The translations under genes and the position numbers were made by a program. The notes below the pieces were generated by a model. That model was not told the DNA's origin, made no database searches, and saw nothing but the letters and a program-made list of their open reading frames with translations. From NCBI RefSeq assembly GCF_014118685.1, contig NZ_JACFAK010000004.1, forward strand, positions 1-64,000: a DNA stretch of 64,000 bases. Reading direction: 5' to 3'. Source of the stretch: Flaviflexus huanghaiensis. Lineage in GTDB: Bacteria; Actinomycetota; Actinomycetes; Actinomycetales; Actinomycetaceae. Positions 42,862 through 52,457 of the stretch are shown in pieces (within the stretch, counting starts at the first letter, position 1; each line of letters starts with the position of its first letter).

Positions 42862-44319
42862 CTATTCCGCCAGCGCAGCCTGGAACACTGTGCGCGCCAT
42901 CGGGGCGGCGAGAGAGCCGCCGTCGGTGCCAAAACCTTGATAGCCACCATTCTCCACGACCACGGCGATGGCGACCGCCGGATCGTCGGCGGGGGCGAAG
43001 CCGATGAACCAGGCGTGCGGCGGAATTTCTGTCGAGATCTCTGCCGTGCCCGTCTTCCCTGCGACATCGACCCCGGGAATCTGAGCCCGGAAACCGGTGC
43101 CATTCGCGACAACATCGACCATCATCTCGGACATCTTCTCAGCACTGTCTTCGCCCATGGGGACAGAGAACTCCGCGGGATCGCTTACCCTCAGCACGTC
43201 GAGGTCCGGGGACAGCGTGCGTTCGACAAGATAGGGCCTCATGAGCGAGCCGTCATTCGCGATGGCGGAGGCGACCATCGCCATCTGCATCGGCGTCACT
43301 CGCACGTCATATTGACCGAACGCACTCTGTGCAAGTTCCGCCTGCGTTGTCGCGTCCGGGAACCTCGACGGGGTGACCGACATCGGGATCGACAGATCCC
43401 TACCGAAGCCAAACGCCTCAGCCTGTTCCCGCATGACATCCTCCCCCATCTCGACCGCAGCGATCGCAAAAGGCGTGTTGCAGGACTGACGGAGGGACTG
43501 GAGGAGCGTCGCCTCCCCGGAGCCGTCGCCGCAGGCCGCCGCACCCGGGTTACGGATCGTGTGCGATGTGCCGGGAGGGGAGTATTCAGTGGGGGCGTCA
43601 ATGAGATCACCGGGCTCGTAGCCGTGCTCGAGCATCGCCGTAGCTGTCACAACCTTGAAAGCGGAGCCGGGGGCGTAGAGGTCGCCCGCAATTGCGCGGT
43701 TAACGAGAGGACGCGATTGGTCGCTCGACAGCGCCTCGAAGTTCTCCCGCGCCGCAGCCGCATCATGCGTCGCCAGAAGGTTTGGATCATAACTTGGCAC
43801 TGACACCATCGCGAGGATTCTGCCAGTTGCAGGCTCCAGCACGACGATCGATCCGCGCTGGCCAGCGAGAGCATCAACAGCGGCCTGCTGAATCTGCGGA
43901 TCGAGAGTAAGCTCGACACCGCCGCCGCGAGGTTCGTTACCTGTCACGAGATCCCGGAGGCGTTGGAGTGCGAGCGACTGCGAGGATCCGCCCAACACGT
44001 CATTCTCAAACCGTTCGATCCCCGTCATCGAGTTGAATGCGACCGAGAAATAACCGGTGGAGTGGGCATATAGCTCGCCCTGACCGTAGGTGCGAAGGAA
44101 CTGGTAGACATCATCGGCTGGCTCGGACGATGCGACGGTCTGATCGGCGACGATGATGGGCCCGCGCTCACGGCCGTACTCCTCATAAATCGTCCGCACA
44201 TTTCTGCTGTCTGCTGTGAGTGCGGGGGCTCTCACGAACTGGATCATGGTGACGGCAACCATAAGGGAAAAGAACAGGAGCAGGGCAAGGGTGGCTATGC
44301 GCCGGATCGGCTGATTCAT
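42862..44319 (-). CDS. pbpA: Penicillin-binding protein PbpA (class B transpeptidase)
   Basis: A 485-residue class B PBP that cross-links peptidoglycan with the SEDS glycosyltransferase encoded upstream. It has one N-terminal membrane segment (LALLLFFSLMVAVTMI). Active-site motifs are GSAFK (SxxK, about residue 220), SCN (about residue 278) and KTGTAE (about residue 415). A short PBP-dimer-like region precedes the transpeptidase domain. It overlaps the rodA stop by four bases. Confidence 0.95.
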   Translation of the reverse strand: MNQPIRRIATLALLLFFSLMVAVTMIQFVRAPALTADSRNVRTIYEEYGRERGPIIVADQTVASSEPADDVYQFLRTYGQGELYAHSTGYFSVAFNSMTGIERFENDVLGGSSQSLALQRLRDLVTGNEPRGGGVELTLDPQIQQAAVDALAGQRGSIVVLEPATGRILAMVSVPSYDPNLLATHDAAAARENFEALSSDQSRPLVNRAIAGDLYAPGSAFKVVTATAMLEHGYEPGDLIDAPTEYSPPGTSHTIRNPGAAACGDGSGEATLLQSLRQSCNTPFAIAAVEMGEDVMREQAEAFGFGRDLSIPMSVTPSRFPDATTQAELAQSAFGQYDVRVTPMQMAMVASAIANDGSLMRPYLVERTLSPDLDVLRVSDPAEFSVPMGEDSAEKMSEMMVDVVANGTGFRAQIPGVDVAGKTGTAEISTEIPPHAWFIGFAPADDPAVAIAVVVENGGYQGFGTDGGSLAAPMARTVFQAALAE

Positions 44320-45749
44320 GGCACCCTCATCGCCTCGGTGTCAGCGCGGTCGGCGTCGGTCAGCTCAGGCTTATGATCGTCCCTTTTCGCCAGCCCTTCG
44401 CCATCCCATGCCGACGGCAGAGGCTCCGACGGGGTGTTCGGTTGCCGGGAGGCATTGGAGATCCGCAGGAGGAGCCCGATGACAATCCAGTTGAGGACAA
44501 GGGAGGATCCCCCGAGGGCAACAAGAGGCAGGGTGAGTCCCGTGAGCGGAATGAGACGGGTGACGCCTCCGACGACGACAAACACCTGCAGGGCAATCAT
44601 GAAGGACAGGCCAGCCGCGAGCAGTTTGCCGAACCCGTCCCGGACGAACGCTGCCGCCCGCAGGCCACGAATGACGATGACGAGGTAGAGGGCAAGGACG
44701 GCGAATACGCCAGCCAGACCGAGCTCTTCGCCGATACTCGCGATGATGAAGTCGGAATTTGCCTGCGGCACAATGCTCGGATAACCCTGCCCCAATCCGG
44801 TGCCGAAAAGGCCGCCCGACGCCATTCCGAAGTTGCCCTGCACGACCTGATACGAGCCGAACGCTGCATCATAGACATCCGGATCCATGGCGTTGAGCCA
44901 CACGTTAAAGCGTGCCGTGACATGGGGGAACAGCTGGAAAACAACGAAGCCTCCGCCGAGTGCGAGCAGACCGCCTATAATCATCCAGGACAGGCGGTCG
45001 GTCGCTACATAGAGCATCGAGACGAACAGCCCGAAGAAGAGGAGGGACGTGCCGAGGTCTTTCTGAAAGACGAGGACAGCGATGCAGACGAGCCAGGCAA
45101 GCAGGATCGGCGCAAAGTGCCGAAGCTGAGGTAGCCGCAGTCCGAGAACCTTCGGCCCGGCCAGGGCGAGATTGTCGCGGTTGACGACGAGATAACCGGC
45201 GAAGAAGATGGCGAAGAAGATTTTCGCGGCTTCAGCGGGTTGGAAGGAGAAACCCGCGACGTAGATCCAGATCCGCGCACCGTAGATTTCCCGTCCGAGC
45301 CCTGGCACGAGGGGCAGGACGAGCAGAATGGCGCCGATGACGAGAGATGTGTACGTGAAGCGGCGAAGGACGCGATGGTCCCGGATTGTGATGACGGTGA
45401 GGACAGCGAGGGCGATGCCTAGGAGGGTGAAGACTGCCTGCGACCCCCACTTAGATGAGTCGGTGGCGATGTCGATCCGTTCGATCATCCCCAGGCCTAT
45501 TCCGTTAAGAGCGAGGGCCGCCGGGAAGAGGACCGGGTCCGCATAGGGGGCTGTCCAGCGAATGAGGAGGTGGGCGACGAGCGCGGCCGCGGAGAAGATG
45601 ATCGATGTCGTCACCATATTGTCCGGCATCGTGCCATGTGCGCCGAGGTGGACAAGGGAATAGGCACCGAGACCGATCGTGACCGACACGACGGTAAGAA
45701 GCAGTTCGGGGAGTCTGCCTGGACGAGCCGTTCGCTGCACAGCCGTCAT
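44316..45749 (-). CDS. rodA: SEDS family peptidoglycan glycosyltransferase RodA/FtsW
   Basis: A 477-residue polytopic membrane protein with about 10-12 helices that polymerises lipid II. The conserved extracellular loop QANSDFIIASIGEELGLAGV and the IPLTGLTLPLVALGGSSLVLNW segment identify the SEDS family. Position between pstP and pbpA with four-base overlaps on both sides matches the mycobacterial rodA. The C-terminal 45 residues are a charged cytosolic tail. Confidence 0.96.
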   Translation of the reverse strand: MTAVQRTARPGRLPELLLTVVSVTIGLGAYSLVHLGAHGTMPDNMVTTSIIFSAAALVAHLLIRWTAPYADPVLFPAALALNGIGLGMIERIDIATDSSKWGSQAVFTLLGIALAVLTVITIRDHRVLRRFTYTSLVIGAILLVLPLVPGLGREIYGARIWIYVAGFSFQPAEAAKIFFAIFFAGYLVVNRDNLALAGPKVLGLRLPQLRHFAPILLAWLVCIAVLVFQKDLGTSLLFFGLFVSMLYVATDRLSWMIIGGLLALGGGFVVFQLFPHVTARFNVWLNAMDPDVYDAAFGSYQVVQGNFGMASGGLFGTGLGQGYPSIVPQANSDFIIASIGEELGLAGVFAVLALYLVIVIRGLRAAAFVRDGFGKLLAAGLSFMIALQVFVVVGGVTRLIPLTGLTLPLVALGGSSLVLNWIVIGLLLRISNASRQPNTPSEPLPSAWDGEGLAKRDDHKPELTDADRADTEAMRVP

Positions 45750-47008
45750 GGGGAAGTCTCCTCAGGCTGGCTACCGCTATCGCTCTGGGCGGGCGGTGAC
45801 TCCTGCTCTGTCGAGTCGTCAGTCGGCTCAGGCGAGCTTTCGTCCATGACCTGTTCCCGAAGGAACTGGGACTCCAGGTCGGCAACGAAGCGTTCCGCGT
45901 CCCGGCGCGACGGCTGGGTGACAGGTTCGCGCAATCTGCGCTGGGCTGTCTCCGTCAGATCGTCGATCGCGAGGCTCGAGCGTTCCTCCAAGTGAGAGAG
46001 CTCGACGGGGCCGAGTGTCTGCGGGACCCCTCGGTAGATTGCGACATTTCCGTCTGCTTCGTAGACGTAATACTGCGATTGCGTCCAAAACCAGCCACCA
46101 AAAAGGGCTCCGGCGGCGAGCACAAGGAAGCCGATGATAACGGCGAGCCGGGCTGGCCACCTGCGCTTCTTATTGCGTTCGTCAGCGCCACTCTCCTGTC
46201 GCTCCTCAGTTCCGGGAATACGGGAAGCGGCTGCACCGACGATGATGGGCGCTGTGTCCGGCGCCGTGGAGTTCGTCAAATGTCGATCGTCGAGGATATC
46301 GGCGAGGACGACTGTGACGTTGTCGGGTGCGCCCCCAGCGAGAGCCAGCTCGATGAGTCGGTTCGCGCACTTTTCCAGATCGGCGCAATGGAGGAGCGTG
46401 TCGGCAATCGTCTCATTGGACACGACGCCGAAAAGACCATCGGAACAGAGGAGCCAGCGGTCACCGACAACGGCTTCCCGAACGGATTCGTCGAGTTCGA
46501 CCTCGCCCTCCGTGTCACCGAGAGCTCGCATGATGACGTTCTTCTTCGGATGGTTCTCCGCCTCTTCGGGCGTGATCTGACCATGGTCGAGAAGATACTG
46601 GACGAGCGTGTGGTCCTTTGTCACCTGAATGAGGGATTCCCCGCGCAACAGGTAGGCGCGGGAGTCGCCGATGTGGACCATGCCAAGCTTGTTTCCTGCG
46701 CGAAGGATTGCGATGCAGGTCGTGCCCATCCCTTTGAGGGACCGGTCCCTGCCGGCGAGGTCGGTGAGTTCCTCGTGCGCTTTCGTGACTGCCTTGCGCA
46801 GGAGTGGGAGGAGATCATCGGCTTGATGGACATCGTCGAGACTCGCGAGAGTTGAGACTGTGATGCTCGAGGCGGTGTCACCACCGGCCGCGCCTCCCAT
46901 CCCGTCTGCGAGGACAAGCAGATGGGGACCGGCGTACCCGGAGTCCTGGTTGCTTTTGCGGACGGCACCGATATCGGAGCGGGCTGCGAATCGAAGCTGA
47001 ACTGACAT
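45746..47008 (-). CDS. pstP: PP2C-family Ser/Thr phosphatase PstP
   Basis: A 420-residue PPM phosphatase that reverses PknB phosphorylation. Metal-binding motifs are NQDSGYAG, VLADGMGGAAGGDTA, GDSRAYL, CSDGL and GAPDNVTVV. After about residue 240 come a single membrane helix (LAVIIGFLVLAAGALFGGWF), and then an extracellular region that ends in a Ser/Glu/Pro-rich tail. It lies in the operon with rodA overlapping by four bases and fhaB 7 bases upstream. Confidence 0.96.
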   Translation of the reverse strand: MSVQLRFAARSDIGAVRKSNQDSGYAGPHLLVLADGMGGAAGGDTASSITVSTLASLDDVHQADDLLPLLRKAVTKAHEELTDLAGRDRSLKGMGTTCIAILRAGNKLGMVHIGDSRAYLLRGESLIQVTKDHTLVQYLLDHGQITPEEAENHPKKNVIMRALGDTEGEVELDESVREAVVGDRWLLCSDGLFGVVSNETIADTLLHCADLEKCANRLIELALAGGAPDNVTVVLADILDDRHLTNSTAPDTAPIIVGAAASRIPGTEERQESGADERNKKRRWPARLAVIIGFLVLAAGALFGGWFWTQSQYYVYEADGNVAIYRGVPQTLGPVELSHLEERSSLAIDDLTETAQRRLREPVTQPSRRDAERFVADLESQFLREQVMDESSPEPTDDSTEQESPPAQSDSGSQPEETSP

Positions 47009-47015
47009 GATCCCC

Positions 47016-47492
47016 CTACCGCTGCATCGTCATTGTCGTCTGGCCTACCGTGACGGCGTCGCCCGGTTTCACCAGGGTTGGTTGCTCGATGCGTGCCCCG
47101 TGAACGAAGGTTCCGTTTGTCGACTGAAGGTCCTCGACATACCACTGTCCTTCAGAATGGAAGAAGCGCGCATGCCGGGCAGAAGAGTACGAGTCGTCGA
47201 GAACGAGTGCTGAATCGGGGGAGCGACCAACGATGATCGACGAACTCCCGAGAGGCACGGTTGTACCTGCGAGCGGGCCCGCAGACACGACGATTTTCGT
47301 CGGCACGCCCCGCTGGGGCTTCGGAGCCGACGATCTCGGCCGGGATCGTGACACGGGTGAGACCTGGGATTGGCGGCCCCGTGCGGAGACACCGTAGATG
47401 TCGCGGCGCAGAGTCGCCATGACGGCCAGCACGAAAACCCACAGCAGGACGAGGAAACCGATGTGGAGGATCGCGAGGACAAGGCCGCTCAT
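47016..47492 (-). CDS. fhaB: FHA-domain protein FhaB (FipA)
   Basis: A 158-residue protein with an N-terminal hydrophobic segment (ILHIGFLVLLWVFVLAVMA), a basic linker, and a C-terminal FHA domain (about residues 75-150) with IVGRSPDSALVL, SSARHARFF and LQSTNGTFVHG. FHA domains bind phosphothreonine; in mycobacteria FipA links kinase signalling to FtsZ and FtsQ. The start overlaps the fhaA stop by four bases. Confidence 0.95.
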   Translation of the reverse strand: MSGLVLAILHIGFLVLLWVFVLAVMATLRRDIYGVSARGRQSQVSPVSRSRPRSSAPKPQRGVPTKIVVSAGPLAGTTVPLGSSSIIVGRSPDSALVLDDSYSSARHARFFHSEGQWYVEDLQSTNGTFVHGARIEQPTLVKPGDAVTVGQTTMTMQR

Positions 47493-48196
47493 GCGTAGCT
47501 CTCTGGATCGGTCCAGAACATGATCCTCGTTCTGCCGATCGTCACGGTATTGCCGTCGACGAGGGTCGCGGCTGTGATGCGATGACCCTCGACGAACGTT
47601 CCGTTGGTGGAGTCCAGGTCCGTTGCAATGACGCCGCGCGGGGTCACTCGAAGCTCGAGGTGGTGTCGTGAGACCCCGGTGTCATCAACGATGATGTCCG
47701 CATCGGAGCCGCGGCCGATGATCGTCACCGGGCCCGTCAGAAGGTAGCGCTGACCCTGAACGTCGATGATCGGGTTGGCGGGGGAGGGGGTGGAGGTGGT
47801 CACGGGTGCTACAGCTCCTCGCACAGTCTGGGAGGTGACGCCGACGATGCCGGTGGTGGCCTCCTGGTCGGAGGTGAACGAGACTTTGAGCGGCCCCAGG
47901 AACGTATATCCCTGCGAGGTCGCGTACTTGATGGCGTGATCGATGAGCTCCTCGGCAATCGCATCACGGCCCCACTGGTCGAGCCGTGCCGAGTCCTCGG
48001 GAGAGAGGGTCACTGTGAACACATTGGGGCTGATCGTGCGTGAGCGGGAGTAGACCGCAGTGCCCTCATCAATTGCGCGATTGATGGCCGATGCAATCTC
48101 GACCGGCTTGACCTCGGACTTAAAAGCTCGGCCGAAGACTGAATTGACGGCATTTTCGATGCCGCGTTCGAATCTGCCGAAGACACCCACGTTCAT
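47489..48196 (-). CDS. fhaA: FHA-domain protein FhaA (DUF3662 plus FHA)
   Basis: A 235-residue protein with an N-terminal DUF3662 domain (GRFERGIENAVNSVFG onward, to about residue 115) and a C-terminal FHA domain with IGRGSDADIIVDD, VSRHHLEL and LDSTNGTFVEGHR. The linker is only about 35 residues, much shorter than in M. tuberculosis FhaA. It is the first gene of the operon; GGAAGGGA is the ribosome binding site. FhaA is known to bind the pseudokinase domain of MviN in mycobacteria. Confidence 0.95.
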   Translation of the reverse strand: MNVGVFGRFERGIENAVNSVFGRAFKSEVKPVEIASAINRAIDEGTAVYSRSRTISPNVFTVTLSPEDSARLDQWGRDAIAEELIDHAIKYATSQGYTFLGPLKVSFTSDQEATTGIVGVTSQTVRGAVAPVTTSTPSPANPIIDVQGQRYLLTGPVTIIGRGSDADIIVDDTGVSRHHLELRVTPRGVIATDLDSTNGTFVEGHRITAATLVDGNTVTIGRTRIMFWTDPESYA

Positions 48197-48428
48197 TCCC
48201 TTCCCGAGATAGTAGGCCGGATAGCGTTACTAACAGAGTAGTGGTTTTTCGCCACCCGGCTTGGATCGCAGCATTCTCGGGACGGTTCTCCTTCGCCCGA
48301 TCTCACTGATGTGTTCATTGATTCTACCGTCCGTGCAGGTCAACGCACGCGGAGCGTTGATATCGGAAATGCCGATGGCTCGCCACCTCTGCGTGTTGCC
48401 GCGTATGTGGCTTCACAGGTACCCGGCT

Positions 48429-48457
48429 TTGAGCGCGACGTACGTGCACGCTACACT
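48429..48457 (+). promoter_or_regulatory. Promoter of tRNA-Leu
   Basis: TTGAGC (48429-48434) and TACACT (48452-48457) are separated by exactly 17 bases, and the predicted start lies about 14 bases before the mature tRNA. The remainder of 48197-48428 shows no gene; it lies between the divergent fhaA start and this promoter. Confidence 0.75.
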
Positions 48458-48477
48458 GGGCGGGCTGGAAGCAGCAC

Positions 48478-48561
48478 GCGCAAGTGGCGGAATAGGCAGA
48501 CGCGCACGGTTCAGGTCCGTGTGCCCGAGAGGGCGTGGGGGTTCAACTCCCCCCTTGCGCA
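48478..48561 (+). tRNA. tRNA-Leu (anticodon CAG)
   Basis: An 84-base type II tRNA. Acceptor arms GCGCAAG and CTTGCGC pair fully with discriminator A. The anticodon loop TTCAGGT reads CAG within the stem CACGG/CCGTG. A variable arm (GCCCGAGAGGGC) follows, then the T-arm GGGGGTTCAACTCCCCC. CCA is not encoded. Confidence 0.98.
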
Positions 48562-48568
48562 CAAGAGG

Positions 48569-48599
48569 AACGGCGACGATCGGTCGCCGTTTTCCTTTT
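48569..48599 (+). terminator. Rho-independent terminator after tRNA-Leu
   Basis: AACGGCGAC (48569-48577) and GTCGCCGTT (48583-48591) form a 9-bp stem with a 5-base loop, followed by TTCCTTTT. It starts 8 bases after the tRNA. Confidence 0.9.
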
Positions 48600-48765
48600 G
48601 CTGGCCCCGTCGAGGTGTCTCGACCTCGGCGCGCATAAGCGAACGGCTTCACTTCTCTGGCGACGGGCCCGTTTTTCATCAGCCAGGAGCATCATTCATG
48701 GGGGAGAGCATGCCGACCGTCACTGTCCTCGATAGACTGTCATTAACCATATGTGAGGAAGGTTA

Positions 48766-49245
48766 ATGATGAACATCGAGGATATTGGCCCTAAACCGCA
48801 CGCTTTCGATATCGAGACGGCGACGCGGGAGAACGAGAACTACAGGACAACGGTCTGGACAGGGAAGTACCTCCAAGTAACGCTTATGTCCATTGAGCCC
48901 GGCAGCTCGATCGGCCTTGAGAAGCACCCCGACACCGACCAGTTCCTTCGGGTTGACGCTGGTGAAGGCAAATGCGTCATGGGAGATTCCGAGGACGACC
49001 TCGACTTCCAGCAGGCCGTCTCCGACGGCTGGTCGATCCAGGTCCCCGCTGGCAAGTGGCATGACGTCATCAATACCGGCGATGAGCCGCTACGTCTCTA
49101 CACGATTTACGCGCCGGTTCATCACGCGCACGGCATCATCCACAAGACAGCGGAAGATTCTGAACGCGATGAAGAAAACGGCGTTGACGTCCCACCGGAG
49201 TGGACCGTCCAGCCCGAATCGTCGGGCGAGGACGAGCACGCCTGA
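48766..49245 (+). CDS. Cupin domain protein
   Basis: A 159-residue single-cupin protein. The first cupin motif is around residues 40-60 (GSSIGLEKHPDTDQFLRVDAG, His and Glu-like positions) and the second around 85-105 (VPAGKWHDVINTG). Close relatives are annotated as mannose-6-phosphate-isomerase-like cupins, but catalytic function is not established. The C-terminal 30 residues are acidic. GAGGAAGG is upstream of the ATG, and a strong terminator hairpin follows. Confidence 0.88.
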   Translation: MMNIEDIGPKPHAFDIETATRENENYRTTVWTGKYLQVTLMSIEPGSSIGLEKHPDTDQFLRVDAGEGKCVMGDSEDDLDFQQAVSDGWSIQVPAGKWHDVINTGDEPLRLYTIYAPVHHAHGIIHKTAEDSERDEENGVDVPPEWTVQPESSGEDEHA

Positions 49246-49260
49246 GGACCTGTTGACATA

Positions 49261-49293
49261 GAGGAATGCCCCCAGTCACTGGGGGCATTCCTC
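49261..49293. terminator. Bidirectional terminator between cupin and PEP-hydrolase-like genes
   Basis: GAGGAATGCCCCCAG and CTGGGGGCATTCCTC pair perfectly over 15 bases with a 3-base loop. It lies between two convergent genes. Confidence 0.9.
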
Positions 49294-49301
49294 TATCTCA
49301 A

Positions 49302-50132
49302 TCAGCGCGTGATCGCTTTGAACTCTTCGGTTTGAGACTTGATCCCCCGCTCGGCGGCGAAGCGCTCAATGGAGGAGGCCCCGAAGAAGCCTGCGAGCTC
49401 CGGTAGCGACTTGATGACGTAGGCTGCGTCCTCGGGCTCGGCGATGGGACCGCCGTGGCAGATAACGAGGATGTCGGGGTTGACCTCACGGCCAGCCGCG
49501 ATGATGTCGCGAATTCGGTCGACCGAGTCGTCGAGGGTGAGAGCGGTCTGAGCGCCAATCGTGCCCTTCGTCGTGAGGCCCATGTGAGCGACGAGGATAT
49601 CAGCACCCGCTCCTGCCATGGCTCGGGCGTCATCTGGCGTGAAGACGTACGGGCAGGTCAGCATGTCGAGCTTGTGCGCCTCGCGGATCATCTCGACCTC
49701 GAGGCCATAACCCATGTCGGTTTCCTCGAGGTTCTGGCGGAAAACGCCGTCGATGAGGCCGACTGTAGGAAAGTTCTGGACGCCGGAGAAACCCTGGGCT
49801 TTAAGTTCGCGCAGGAAAATTGGCATGGTCCGGAACGGGTCTGTGCCGCACACGCCCGCGAGGACGGGCGTGTGTTTGACGACGGGAAGGACCTCCGAAC
49901 CCATGTCGACGACGATCGCGTTGGCATCCCCATATGGCATGAGACCGGAGAGGGACCCCCTCCCCGCCATCCGGAAACGGCCCGAGTTGTAAATGATGAG
50001 GAGGTCGGCTCCGCCAGCTTCGGAGAATTTTGCAGTGATGCCGGTGCCGGCCCCAACGCCAAGAAGTACCTCGCCCCGAGCGACTTTCTCCTCAAATCCG
50101 GCGAGAATCTCCTCGCGAGTCAGGGTGTTCAT
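49302..50132 (-). CDS. TIM-barrel phosphoenolpyruvate hydrolase-family protein (Tm-1 C-terminal half)
   Basis: A 276-residue TIM-barrel protein of the PEP hydrolase-like family: [33 protein letters not shown] at the N-terminal region (split over residues 18-50), [17 protein letters not shown] near residue 82, and [15 protein letters not shown] near residue 180. The tomato Tm-1 resistance protein carries this domain as its C-terminal half. Here it is a separate gene whose start shares one base with the stop of the Tm-1-like ATP-binding gene. Its natural substrate is not known. Confidence 0.88.
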   Translation of the reverse strand: MNTLTREEILAGFEEKVARGEVLLGVGAGTGITAKFSEAGGADLLIIYNSGRFRMAGRGSLSGLMPYGDANAIVVDMGSEVLPVVKHTPVLAGVCGTDPFRTMPIFLRELKAQGFSGVQNFPTVGLIDGVFRQNLEETDMGYGLEVEMIREAHKLDMLTCPYVFTPDDARAMAGAGADILVAHMGLTTKGTIGAQTALTLDDSVDRIRDIIAAGREVNPDILVICHGGPIAEPEDAAYVIKSLPELAGFFGASSIERFAAERGIKSQTEEFKAITR

Positions 50133-51349
50133 CAGTTGGTTCCTTTCGAATCTTCAATGAGCTCAATAAGAGCCTGGGCGGCAGCCTCAGCGAAAACGGG
50201 ATCGTTGATATCGGTGTCGAGCGATTGGACGTTGACGTGCTCGTTGTCGAGGTTGCCCTCAAGTGCCTCGAACAGGGCCCGGTCGGCGTCCCGGTCATAG
50301 AACGGTCCGCCTTCGACTGCTATCGCCGAGACTCCCTTGAGAGGAAGAAGGACGACCGTCTCGCGGGTGGCACGGTTGAGCTTTTCGGCAAGCTTCTCGC
50401 CGAGTTGCCTGTTTTCTTCGGCCGTTGTCCGCATGAGCGTGATCTGCGGATTGTGAGGATAGAGATTGCGGCCCCTGTAGTGGGCGGGCACCGTGTCTGG
50501 GCTACCGAAGTTCACCATGTCGAGCGCGCCGACCGACACGACCTGCGGGACCCCTGCATCGACAGCTGCCTCATGGCGATGGGGGCCAGCGGCGAGAATG
50601 CCGCCGAACAGCTCATCGCACCACTCGGTTGCGGTGAGGTCGAGCACCCCGACGAAGTAGCCGTCGCGGATGAGCTGCTCCATCGACTTCCCCCCAGCGC
50701 CGGTCGCATGGAAGACCACAACCTCGTAGCCCCTGGCCTCAAGGATCTCCTGCGCCCTGTTAACGCACGGAGTGGTCACACCGAACATCGTGGCCGCAAT
50801 GTGGGGCTTGGCGGCCACCTCGTCCACCTTCTCGGCCGAGAGCATGCCGACCATGGCGCCGACCGCGTTCCGCAGGATGGTCTGGAGAATGGAATTGAGA
50901 CCCTGGACGTCAACGATCGATGGAATCATGACGATATCGGAGGTGCCGACATATTCGGCGACAGTGCCGCCCGCCATGGTCGACACCATGACTTTGGGAA
51001 CCCCGACCGGGAGCTTCCGCATTCCAGCCGTGGCAAGGGCGGTGCCTCCCGATCCGCCAAGTGAAAAGACCCCGTCGATCGTCCCGTCCTCGTACAGCCG
51101 GGGGATGATCGATGTGACGCCGAGGGTCATTGCTGCCATCGCACGCCCGCGATCCTCCATGAGGTCGCTTAGCTCAGCGCCTCCTTCGGCCGCGACCTCG
51201 GGGGCATCGATGTCAACGGGTATAGATGCGGGCTTGGTGCCCGCGTGGATCATGAGCGTGTCCACGCCCTGCTGCTCGAAAAGATGCCGACAGAAGTCGA
51301 ACTCTCTACCTTTAGTGTCAAATGTTCCTACGATTGCAACGGTTGCCAC
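50132..51349 (-). CDS. Tm-1-like ATP-binding domain protein (UPF0261)
   Basis: A 405-residue UPF0261 protein. The start of the domain is [17 protein letters not shown], followed by the glycine-rich [15 protein letters not shown] near residue 100 and [17 protein letters not shown] near residue 220. This is the N-terminal half of the tomato Tm-1 protein and of bacterial UPF0261 proteins found beside PEP-hydrolase-like genes. The GTG at 51349 is preferred because the conserved sequence begins there and AGGCAGG precedes it. Function in bacteria is not settled. Confidence 0.88.
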   Translation of the reverse strand: MATVAIVGTFDTKGREFDFCRHLFEQQGVDTLMIHAGTKPASIPVDIDAPEVAAEGGAELSDLMEDRGRAMAAMTLGVTSIIPRLYEDGTIDGVFSLGGSGGTALATAGMRKLPVGVPKVMVSTMAGGTVAEYVGTSDIVMIPSIVDVQGLNSILQTILRNAVGAMVGMLSAEKVDEVAAKPHIAATMFGVTTPCVNRAQEILEARGYEVVVFHATGAGGKSMEQLIRDGYFVGVLDLTATEWCDELFGGILAAGPHRHEAAVDAGVPQVVSVGALDMVNFGSPDTVPAHYRGRNLYPHNPQITLMRTTAEENRQLGEKLAEKLNRATRETVVLLPLKGVSAIAVEGGPFYDRDADRALFEALEGNLDNEHVNVQSLDTDINDPVFAEAAAQALIELIEDSKGTN

Positions 51350-51449
51350 GATCCTGCCTTCATCTTTGAACGACCTGATCAACCAATGTTAACTGAATCA
51401 CTCCGTCGGTCAGAGTGAAACTCGCTCCACCCTGAGGCCGAGTCGGCGC

Positions 51450-52271
51450 TCATCGCCACCACGTGTCGGACGCGCCAACCGGCATCCGCCTCTTGTGGCG
51501 CGAGCGCTGGTAGTACCACTCGATCTTCTGTGCGGCAGCTGACGACACCTCGCGGCCCTCAAGGTAGTCATCGATATCGTCATAGGACAGTCCAAGCTCG
51601 TCCTCGTCGGTTCGGCCAGGATCATTGTCGAGCAGGTCCGCTGTTGGGACTTTGTTCCACAGGAACTCTGGTCCGCCGAGCTCTTGTGTCAGCAGTCGAA
51701 CCTGGCGCTTGGTCAGTCCCGAGAGCGGCATAACATCGGCCCCACCGTCCCCAAATTTCGTGTAGAAGCCAGTGACCGCTTCCGCGGCTTGATCGGTGCC
51801 GATGACGAGCAGCCCGGCATCTCCCGCCACCGCATATTGCGCCATCATCCGTAAGCGGGCTTTCGCATTGCCCTTATTGAAGTCGGACATGCGGCTGTCC
51901 GCGCCGAGATCGTACTCTTTCTCGAAGGCGTCCACTGCCGGGCCGATGTTGAACGTTATACGACGGTCCGCGCCGATGAAGTCGAGGGCTGCCTGAGCAT
52001 CCGCTTCGTCGTGCTGAACGTGGTGGGGGAGGCGGACCGCCACAAATTCGGCGGAGAGCCCCTGCTCCCGGGCCCGTTCGACAGCAAGTTGTCCGAGCCT
52101 GCCACCGAGCGTTGAATCAACGCCCCCTGAAATTCCGAGCACGTAGCCCCTGGCATTGGCGGCGATGAGGTAGTCGGTGAGGAACTCAACGCGTTGTTCG
52201 ATCTCCTCGTGAGGATCGATCGTCGCTTTGACGCCGAGCTCGCCGATGATCTTCTTCTGGAGTTCACGCAT
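51450..52271 (-). CDS. nadE: NH3-dependent NAD+ synthetase
   Basis: A 273-residue enzyme that amidates nicotinic acid adenine dinucleotide to NAD+. The PP-loop motif is [12 protein letters not shown] (about residue 44), followed by [11 protein letters not shown]-type LRMMAQY and [26 protein letters not shown] with the ammonia and ATP-binding residues. It has no glutaminase domain, and the length matches E. coli NadE. The ATG lies 6 bases after a TAGTCT -10 element, so the mRNA is probably leaderless. DnaA boxes lie upstream. Confidence 0.96.
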   Translation of the reverse strand: MRELQKKIIGELGVKATIDPHEEIEQRVEFLTDYLIAANARGYVLGISGGVDSTLGGRLGQLAVERAREQGLSAEFVAVRLPHHVQHDEADAQAALDFIGADRRITFNIGPAVDAFEKEYDLGADSRMSDFNKGNAKARLRMMAQYAVAGDAGLLVIGTDQAAEAVTGFYTKFGDGGADVMPLSGLTKRQVRLLTQELGGPEFLWNKVPTADLLDNDPGRTDEDELGLSYDDIDDYLEGREVSSAAAQKIEWYYQRSRHKRRMPVGASDTWWR

Positions 52272-52277
52272 GTCCGC

Positions 52278-52283
52278 AGACTA
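52278..52283 (-). promoter_or_regulatory. -10 element of leaderless nadE
   Basis: Read on the minus strand, TAGTCT is followed by six bases (GCGGAC) and then the nadE ATG at 52271. There is no ribosome binding site. Confidence 0.5.
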
Positions 52284-52326
52284 CTACGCCGGTCTCGGCG
52301 GTGTCTGAGAAGGCGCGCGACCGTCC

Positions 52327-52377
52327 TGTGGATAACCTGTGGAGTTCGTGGGAATAACAACGTTTTCCTGTGGACAA
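52327..52377. promoter_or_regulatory. DnaA-box pair upstream of nadE
   Basis: TGTGGATAA (52327-52335) and TGTGGACAA (52369-52377) are in the same orientation within the 186-base gap between nadE and the S4 gene. Both match the DnaA-box consensus. They lie about 45 kb from oriC. Confidence 0.65.
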
Positions 52378-52457
52378 CTCAACTGGTTCTGGGGATGAAG
52401 CTGTGTGTAACGTCCGGAGGACTCTGGTCTTCAGGTGTTGACCAGCCAGCTCTCGGA

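Noticed and set aside
40966-48196. Novel signalling operon
   Set aside because: Gene order fhaA-fhaB-pstP-rodA-pbpA-pknB is the standard actinobacterial arrangement.
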